Part shown: positions 6,894-11,418 of the stretch, piece after piece
How the letters are laid out: every line of letters starts with the position of its first letter
Position numbering within the stretch: position 1 is the stretch's first letter
Program-made: the position numbers and the translations under genes
Source of the DNA: SCGC-AG-212-J23 sp035649175
GTDB lineage: Bacteria; Pseudomonadota; Gammaproteobacteria; Burkholderiales; SG8-39
Direction of reading: 5' to 3'
Length of the DNA stretch: 11,418 bases
Assembly (NCBI GenBank): GCA_035649175.1
Contig: DASRKB010000214.1
Coordinates: forward strand, 1 to 11,418
Notes under the pieces: model-generated
Told to the model about the DNA's origin: nothing
The model's database searches: none
Seen by the model: only the letters and a program-made list of their open reading frames with translations

Positions 6894-7393
6894 GGCAGGC
6901 GCTGCGCATCGCCGCCCAGCTCGCGCTCTACGTGCCGCTCATGGCGCTGATCGGCTATTTCTCCACCTCGCCGCGCTATGCCGTGCTCGGCGAGGACGAG
7001 GCGCTGGTGCGCCTTTCCTTCGTGCACGCCGCCGAGCGTAAAGAGCCCTGCCGGCAGCGCAGCGCCGAGGAGCTGGCGAAGCTCGCCCCAAACATGCGCG
7101 CGGCGCTCGACTGCCCGCGAGCGCGCGCCCCGCTGCTCGTCGAGCTCGAGATCGACGGCGCACTGGTGCTGCGCCGGCAGGTCGAGCCCTCGGGCCTGCA
7201 GCGCGACGGCAACGCCACGGTGTACCACCGCCTGCCGCTGCCCGCGGGCCGGCACCGCGTGGTCGCGCGGCTGCGCGACCGGCCAGGCGAGGGCTTCAAC
7301 TACGTGAAGGAGGAGACGGTGGAGCTCGCGCCCGGGCGGGTGCTGCTCATCGACTTCGTCGCATCGAGAGGCGGCTTTGTATTTCGCGCTTAA
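6890..7393 (+). CDS. Uncharacterised membrane-anchored protein in the cytochrome b operon
   Basis: I do not recognise this 167-aa protein. It has one N-terminal hydrophobic helix (about residues 8-26) and then a mostly hydrophilic domain of about 135 residues that would face the periplasm. Two cysteines (C54 and C75) could form a disulfide. The second half (residues 85-160) alternates short hydrophobic and polar segments, as in a small beta-sandwich, and VYHRLPLPAGRHRVVARLRD has the look of a PEGA or carboxypeptidase-regulatory-type domain; this is a weak impression. The start is GTG at 6890 with GGGAGG 6 nt upstream, overlapping the previous stop by 4 bp (GTGA). It lies between the two cytochrome b fusions, so it may be an accessory or assembly protein for them. 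Confidence 0.8.
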   Translation: MRQALRIAAQLALYVPLMALIGYFSTSPRYAVLGEDEALVRLSFVHAAERKEPCRQRSAEELAKLAPNMRAALDCPRARAPLLVELEIDGALVLRRQVEPSGLQRDGNATVYHRLPLPAGRHRVVARLRDRPGEGFNYVKEETVELAPGRVLLIDFVASRGGFVFRA

Positions 7394-8663
7394 AGCGCCG
7401 CTCCGCCATCTCGGCGCGCTGGGGTTCTGGCTCTTCTGGGCGCTCGCCGCGAGCGGCATCACCCTCTATATCCGCTTCGACACCTCGGTCGAGGGCGCCT
7501 ACGCTTCGATCGGCGAGCTCGAGTGGTGGTTCGGCGGCGTGCTGAGAAGCGTGCACCGCTATGCCGCCGACGCTTTCGTGGTCGTCGTCGTAGCCCATCT
7601 CATCAAGGAGCTCTGGGAAGGAAAGTTCCGAGGGTGGCGCGCGTTCTCCTGGATCTCCGGCGTGCCGCTCGTGTGGCTGATGTACGCCTCGGGCATCGTC
7701 GGCTACTGGCTGGTATGGGACGCGCGCTCGCAGTTCTCCTACCTCGCCACCCTGGAATGGGCCGACATCAGCGCCGCGGGCGTCGAGACGCCTTCCGATC
7801 GCCTGTTCTCGCTCTTCGTCTTCCTGCACATCGGGCTGCCCCTCGCGCTGCTCGCCGGCATGTGGGTGCACGTGCAGCGGCTCGGCCGCCCCGCGACCGC
7901 GCCGCCGCGCCTGCTCGCGGGCGCGATGCTCGCCTTCCTGCTCGCGCTCGCCCTCATAGCGCCCGTGTCCTCCGAAGCGCGCTGGGAGCCGGCCGCGCAG
8001 CCCGCGACGCTCGCCCTCGACTGGTTCCTGCTTTTCGCGCACCCCCTCATGTACGCCACTTCGCCCGGAACGCTCTCGGCACTCGTGCTGGGCGCCACGG
8101 CCGTGCTTGCGGCACTTCCCTACCTGAAGCGATTGAGGACGAGAGCCGCGCGCGTCGATCCGGCCAACTGCAACGGCTGCGGCCGTTGCGTAGCAGATTG
8201 TCCTTACGAAGCAGTTCGACTGGAAGATGGGAAAGCATCGGTGCTCGCCGAGCGCTGCGCCGCCTGCGGCATCTGCGCGGGCGCGTGCCCGTCCTCCACG
8301 CCCTTCCGCAGCGTGGCCGAGCTCGTCTCCGGCATCGATCTGCCCGATCTCACCGTGCACGACCTGCGCAGGAAGCTGCAGGCGAGCCTGCCCGCGGAGG
8401 AGGTCGTGTTCCGATGCGAGAAGAGCGGCGCGGGTGGCATCGCGCTTCCGTGCGTCGCCATGCTTCCGCCCTCCTTCATCGAGTACGCCCTGCGCAACGG
8501 CGCGCGCCGCGTGCGCGTCGCCGCCTGCCGCGAGGGCGAGTGCGCCTACCGCCTCGGCCCGGCGCTCGCGCGCGAGCGCTTCGCCGGCGAGCGCGAGCCG
8601 CGCCTGCGCCGCACCGTGCGCCACGAAAGCCACGACGATGAGCACCGGTTCTCTTACCGCTGA
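7377..8663 (+). CDS. Cytochrome b / 2x[4Fe-4S] ferredoxin / MvhD-like fusion protein
   Basis: This 428-aa protein has an N-terminal diheme cytochrome b module homologous throughout to that of the 640-aa protein at 4971. Its bis-His pairs are H60/H74 (SVHRYAADAF) and H151/H165 (FLHIGLP, WVHVQR), both 14 apart. A fifth helix lies near 231-250. Residues 262-306 hold two complete [4Fe-4S] motifs: C265, C268, C271 and C275, then C294, C297, C300 and C304. The tail (about 342-405) resembles the MvhD/FrhD-like hydrogenase iron-sulfur subunit, with C347, C359 and the pair C384/C389 in AACREGECAYR. It could pass electrons between quinone and a soluble Fe-S partner. The start is TTG at 7377 with GAGAGG just upstream, overlapping the previous gene by 17 bp; the end overlaps the next gene by 26 bp. 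The MvhD link is inference from the motif pattern. Confidence 0.87.
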   Translation: MYFALKAPLRHLGALGFWLFWALAASGITLYIRFDTSVEGAYASIGELEWWFGGVLRSVHRYAADAFVVVVVAHLIKELWEGKFRGWRAFSWISGVPLVWLMYASGIVGYWLVWDARSQFSYLATLEWADISAAGVETPSDRLFSLFVFLHIGLPLALLAGMWVHVQRLGRPATAPPRLLAGAMLAFLLALALIAPVSSEARWEPAAQPATLALDWFLLFAHPLMYATSPGTLSALVLGATAVLAALPYLKRLRTRAARVDPANCNGCGRCVADCPYEAVRLEDGKASVLAERCAACGICAGACPSSTPFRSVAELVSGIDLPDLTVHDLRRKLQASLPAEEVVFRCEKSGAGGIALPCVAMLPPSFIEYALRNGARRVRVAACREGECAYRLGPALARERFAGEREPRLRRTVRHESHDDEHRFSYR

Positions 8664-10044
8664 GGCGCGCGCGGCGGGCGTCCCGGCCCGCTTCGCCCTT
8701 CCCGTCCCCGTCGACGAGCGCCGCACGCTCGCCGTGGGCTGGCTCGCCCTCGCCCTGGGCGCGCTCCTCGCCTCCGGCGCTTTCTCCATCCTGCTCGTGC
8801 TCGCGCGCGCACCGTACGTGAAGGACGTCTTTCCACTGGCGGACTTCTTCCGCGTGGCGCTCGTCGTGCACGTGGACCTCTCGGTGCTGGTGTGGTTCTC
8901 GGCATTCGCCGGGCTGCTCTGGAGCCTGCATGGCGGCGCGCGCCTGCTGCCGCTGGGCTGGGCCGGGCTCGCCGGCGCCGCCACCGCCACGGCGGCGCTG
9001 TGCGCGGCGCCGTTCCTCGAGCCCGGCGTGCCGCTCATGAGCAACTACATCCCGGTGCTCGACGGGCCGGTGTTCCTCGGTGCGCTCGCGCTCTTCGCCC
9101 TGTCGGCCCTGCTGGTGGTGGCGCGCGCGCTCGCCGCGGCGCCGCGCGTGGGCACGCATCCCGACGGCGCGGCGGCGCTGCGCTTCGGCCTGAACGCCGC
9201 GGCGGTCTCCGCGGCCGTGGCGCTCCTCGCGTTCGCCTGGTCCTACGCCGCGGTGCCGGGCGACGTCGAGCGCAAGGCGTACTTCGAGGTGCTCTTCTGG
9301 GGCGGGGGGCACGTGCTGCAGTTCACCTGGACGCTGCTCATGTTCGCCGCGTGGCTGTGGCTCGCCGAGGCCATCGGTGCGCGGGTGCCGCTCTCCCCGC
9401 GCATCGCCATCCTGCTCTTCGCCATCGCCCTCGCCTCGGTCTTCGCCACGCCGGTCATCTACCTCGCCTATGACGTGGTCTCGGTCGAGCATTACCGCAT
9501 GCAGACCTGGCTCATGCGCATCGGCGGCGGCCTGGCGATCGTGCCTTTCGGCGCCGCAGTCGCTTTCGCCCTGATCAAGGCTCCTCCTGCTTCGCGGGTC
9601 GATGCGCCCCTCAAAGCCTCTCTCGCCTGGTCGCTCGTGCTCTTCGGCGCGGGCGGACTGATCGGCCTCGCCATCAACGGCAGCAACGTCAAGATCCCGG
9701 CGCACTATCACGGCAGCATCGTGGGCGTGACGCTCGCCTTCATGGGCCTCGTCTACTACCTGCTGCCCCGCATGGGCTTCGGCGGTCCGCAGGGGCGCCT
9801 CGCGCGCCTGCAGCCCGCGCTCTACGGCGGGGGCCAGCTTCTGCACATCGTCGGGCTGCTCTGGTCGGGCGGCTACGGCGTGCAGCGCAAGGTGGCCGGC
9901 GGCGAGCAGGTGCTGCGCAGCGCCGAGCAGATCGCCGGCATGGGCCTGATGGGCCTGGGCGGCCTGCTCGCGGTCGCCGGGGGCATCCTCTTCGCCGTCA
10001 TCGTGGTGCGCGCGCTATGGACATCGTCTACTTCACGGTCGTAG
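8638..10044 (+). CDS. Divergent heme-copper oxidase subunit I-like protein with incomplete CuB site
   Basis: This 468-aa protein has about twelve hydrophobic helices. Subunit I landmarks are H78 (low-spin heme, VVHVDLSVLVWF), H225 in helix VI (WGGGHVLQF) and H356/H358 (high- and low-spin heme ligands) in IPAHYHGSIVGVTLAFMG, which parallels VPGHFHATVVVGTTLAFMG of the 1588 gene. By hand alignment, the helix-VII His-His pair is replaced by Thr-Pro (271-272). A Glu-His pair (284-285) lies a few turns later. The tyrosine position after H225 is F229. It is therefore probably not a standard oxygen reductase; it could be one of the recently proposed NO reductase families with altered metal ligands, or a heme-binding partner of the cytochrome b fusions. 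I chose ATG 8638, which overlaps the previous gene by 26 bp, over a frame open to 8227 that would run deep into that gene. Confidence 0.85.
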   Translation: MSTGSLTAEARAAGVPARFALPVPVDERRTLAVGWLALALGALLASGAFSILLVLARAPYVKDVFPLADFFRVALVVHVDLSVLVWFSAFAGLLWSLHGGARLLPLGWAGLAGAATATAALCAAPFLEPGVPLMSNYIPVLDGPVFLGALALFALSALLVVARALAAAPRVGTHPDGAAALRFGLNAAAVSAAVALLAFAWSYAAVPGDVERKAYFEVLFWGGGHVLQFTWTLLMFAAWLWLAEAIGARVPLSPRIAILLFAIALASVFATPVIYLAYDVVSVEHYRMQTWLMRIGGGLAIVPFGAAVAFALIKAPPASRVDAPLKASLAWSLVLFGAGGLIGLAINGSNVKIPAHYHGSIVGVTLAFMGLVYYLLPRMGFGGPQGRLARLQPALYGGGQLLHIVGLLWSGGYGVQRKVAGGEQVLRSAEQIAGMGLMGLGGLLAVAGGILFAVIVVRALWTSSTSRS

Positions 10045-10199
10045 CGATCGCGCTGTACTTCGGCGCCGACTGGGTGCTCGATCGCATCGAAAGGATGCGC
10101 GGAGCACGCTTTCAGAACCGGCAGGTGGCGTTCTTCGCGATCATCCTGCCGCTTGCGCTTGCGGCGTTCTGGCTCCTGCGCCGGCTCCTCGGGACCTGA
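10017..10199 (+). CDS. Small two-helix membrane protein, last gene of the operon
   Basis: This 60-aa protein has two hydrophobic segments (about residues 3-20 and 37-57) joined by a short basic stretch (DRIERMRGARFQNRQ). I do not recognise a family. ATG 10017 lies inside the end of the preceding heme-copper-like gene (28-bp overlap), so translation is probably coupled; I see no good Shine-Dalgarno sequence of its own. Length, hydrophobicity and position suggest a small accessory subunit of the preceding membrane protein. The convergent ctaA gene ends 24 bp beyond its stop. Confidence 0.7.
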   Translation: MDIVYFTVVAIALYFGADWVLDRIERMRGARFQNRQVAFFAIILPLALAAFWLLRRLLGT

Positions 10200-10223
10200 C
10201 GGCGGCGGATCGCGGGGCCCGCA

Positions 10224-11249
10224 TCAAGAATTGCGTTGCTTGTCTTGAATCGGCGCGTATTGCTGCGACAGCCGGGCGCCGGAGGCGTGTGCGCTCCAGA
10301 TCGCGGCGGCGAGCACGAGCACCGCGCCCGTCTGGTGGAGCGCCGCGAGGTGCAGCGGTGCGCCGGCGAGCAGCGTCGCGATACCGAGCGCCGCCTGGGC
10401 GGCGAAAGCGAGGAGCAGGAAGTTCGCGCCCGCAAAGCTGCGCCAGCGCCACCAGAGCACCGGGACGAGAATCAGGAGCAGCCAGAAGAAAGCGCGGTGC
10501 ACGAGCTGCACCGTCGCCATGTTGTAGACGAAGTTGCGCCACCAGGGCTCGAGCATCAGCACCTCGGGAGGAATGAGGTGCCCGTTCATCAGGGGGAAGG
10601 TGTTGTAGGCGTAGCCCGCGCGCAAGCCGGCGACCATGCCGCCGGACAGCGCCATGGCGAGCACGATGAGAGGCAGCGCCGCTTCCAGTGTGCCGAAATC
10701 GATGCGCGGCGAGAGGACCTGCATCCCGAGCCACAGCAGCGCGCTGAAGATCGCGAGCGCAAGGCCGAGGTGCGCCGTGAGCCGCAGGTGGCTCACCTTC
10801 GGATCGTCGACCAGCCCGCTCTTCACCATGTACCAGCCGAGCGCGCCCTGCAGGCCGCCCAGCACGAAGACCCCCGCGAGCTTCCAAGTCAACGCCCCTT
10901 GGAGCTTTCTCCTGAAGAGAAAATAGAGAAAGGGAATCAGGAAGACAGCGCCGATCAGCCGCCCCAGCAGCCGGTGTGCGTACTCCCACCAGAAGATGCG
11001 CTTGAAGCCCTCGAGCGTGATGTCGAAGTTGACCTGCCGGAACTCCGGGGTCCGCTTGTACTTCTCGAAGAGCTCGAGCCAGTCGGCCTCGGAGAGCGGC
11101 GGGATGGTGCCCACGAGGGGCTGCCACTCGACGATGGACAGCCCCGAGCGCGTAAGGCGCGTGATGCCGCCCACCACGACGATGGCGAAGACGAGGGCGG
11201 CGCAGAAGTAGAGCCACGCCGCGACGGCGCGGCGGTCGCGGGGCGTCAC
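10224..11249 (-). CDS. ctaA: Heme A synthase, COX15 (type 2) form
   Basis: This 341-aa, eight-helix membrane enzyme oxidises the C8 methyl of heme O to give heme A. The four heme-ligand histidines are present: H92 (EYAHRLLGR), H160 (LTAHLGLA), H251 (LVHRAFFW) and H305 (LHQTGAVLV). Family signatures include GGITRLTRSGLSIVEW (27-42) and LSGGMVAGLRAGYAYNTFP (201-219). The long first loop without a cysteine pair is the mitochondrial/alpha- and betaproteobacterial type rather than the Bacillus type. The start is GTG at 11249, 12 bp after the stop of the upstream minus-strand gene; I see no strong Shine-Dalgarno sequence. It is convergent with the operon, and together with ctaB it completes the heme B to heme A route. 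Confidence 0.94.
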   Translation of the reverse strand: MTPRDRRAVAAWLYFCAALVFAIVVVGGITRLTRSGLSIVEWQPLVGTIPPLSEADWLELFEKYKRTPEFRQVNFDITLEGFKRIFWWEYAHRLLGRLIGAVFLIPFLYFLFRRKLQGALTWKLAGVFVLGGLQGALGWYMVKSGLVDDPKVSHLRLTAHLGLALAIFSALLWLGMQVLSPRIDFGTLEAALPLIVLAMALSGGMVAGLRAGYAYNTFPLMNGHLIPPEVLMLEPWWRNFVYNMATVQLVHRAFFWLLLILVPVLWWRWRSFAGANFLLLAFAAQAALGIATLLAGAPLHLAALHQTGAVLVLAAAIWSAHASGARLSQQYAPIQDKQRNS

Positions 11250-11261
11250 TGCCGCGAGATG

Positions 11262-11418
11262 CTACAGCAAGGCGGCGATGCGGCCGGCTTCCGCGGCGGC
11301 GTCTTTCGCCGGATCGAGCACGAAGGTGCGCTGCACGGACACGCCGAGCCCGCATAGCCAGCGCGCGGCGCAGCGCTCCGCGCAGCCCTCGAGCGCGTAG
11401 ACAGGGAAGCGCGCCCGG
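11262..11418 (-). CDS. C-terminal end of a possible DGC-type zinc-binding protein (partial)
   Basis: The frame is open from the right edge to TAG at 11264-11262, giving 51 visible residues. The fragment begins RARFPVYALEGCAERCAARW and continues with GLGVSVQRTFVLD. An (E/D)GC-x3-C-A motif followed by a Gly-Val segment and a strand resembles the C-terminal part of DGC-domain proteins (predicted zinc-binding, conserved Asp-Gly-Cys), with Glu in place of Asp. The identification rests on this short pattern only. It lies 12 bp upstream of ctaA on the same strand, so the two may be co-transcribed. Confidence 0.5.
   Translation of the reverse strand, partial: RARFPVYALEGCAERCAARWLCGLGVSVQRTFVLDPAKDAAAEAGRIAALL

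Noticed and set aside
8476..9846. A 456-codon minus-strand frame opposite the second heme-copper-like gene
   Set aside because: It is charged and repetitive with no motif, while the plus strand encodes a membrane protein with heme ligands.
10200..10223. A possible terminator between the convergent operon and ctaA
   Set aside because: GCGGGGCCCGC (10212-10222) is self-complementary but leaves only a one-base loop and has no following T run, so it is not a credible intrinsic terminator.
10236..11357. A 373-codon plus-strand frame across ctaA
   Set aside because: It is opposite a canonical heme A synthase with four heme histidines; the plus-strand product has shadow-type composition.
1..11418. 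CRISPR arrays, tRNA or rRNA genes, insertion sequences, attachment sites
   Set aside because: I saw no direct-repeat arrays, cloverleaf-type sequences, transposase motifs or flanking inverted repeats. Composition looks uniform apart from the small AT-rich patch at the FNR box.

Overview
This high-GC window (about two-thirds or more G+C by eye) looks like the chromosome of a respiring, facultatively anaerobic proteobacterium. A betaproteobacterial relative is my best guess, from the mitochondrial/proteobacterial-type heme A synthase, the FNR-type operator and the gene families present. This assignment is inference; no rRNA or other taxonomic marker is present.

Layout. (1) Positions 1-722, minus strand: a gene cut by the left edge, encoding a polytopic membrane protein that resembles a diverged heme A synthase (CtaA/COX15). 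(2) 723-824: a divergent intergenic region with a perfect FNR/Anr/Dnr-type palindrome (756-769), a plausible -10 element (792-797) and a strong ribosome binding site. (3) 825-10199, plus strand: ten closely packed, often overlapping genes that read as one operon. In order they are a 63-aa single-helix protein, a CuA-bearing subunit II, a B-family-like heme-copper subunit I, heme O synthase (ctaB), a SCO/SenC copper chaperone, a cytochrome b fused to a [2Fe-2S] ferredoxin and a flavin/NAD(P) reductase, a 167-aa anchored protein, a second cytochrome b fused to a 2x[4Fe-4S] ferredoxin and an MvhD-like domain, a second and divergent heme-copper subunit-I-like protein, and a 60-aa membrane protein. 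(4) 10224-11249, minus strand: a canonical heme A synthase (ctaA), convergent with the operon. (5) 11262-11418, minus strand: the C-terminal end of a small cysteine-containing protein, possibly of the DGC zinc-binding family, upstream of ctaA.

How the genes may work together. Subunit II keeps all CuA ligands, and subunit I keeps all six heme and CuB histidines. However, the active-site tyrosine that follows the helix-VI CuB histidine in B-family oxygen reductases is glutamine here (GHSSQQ). Loss of that tyrosine, the adjacent senC and the FNR-type operator together suggest a CuA-containing nitric oxide reductase of the sNOR/NorSY kind rather than a standard oxygen reductase. ctaB, sco and ctaA would supply heme O/A and copper.

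The second half of the operon is the more unusual part. Two paralogous four-helix diheme cytochrome b modules carry different soluble redox domains: one is NAD(P)H-reactive, the other is a ferredoxin/MvhD-type Fe-S module. They are followed by a heme-copper-like protein that appears to lack the helix-VII His-His pair. I infer an undescribed or little-described membrane complex exchanging electrons between the quinone pool, NAD(P)H and ferredoxin-like carriers, co-expressed with the terminal reductase under oxygen or NO control.
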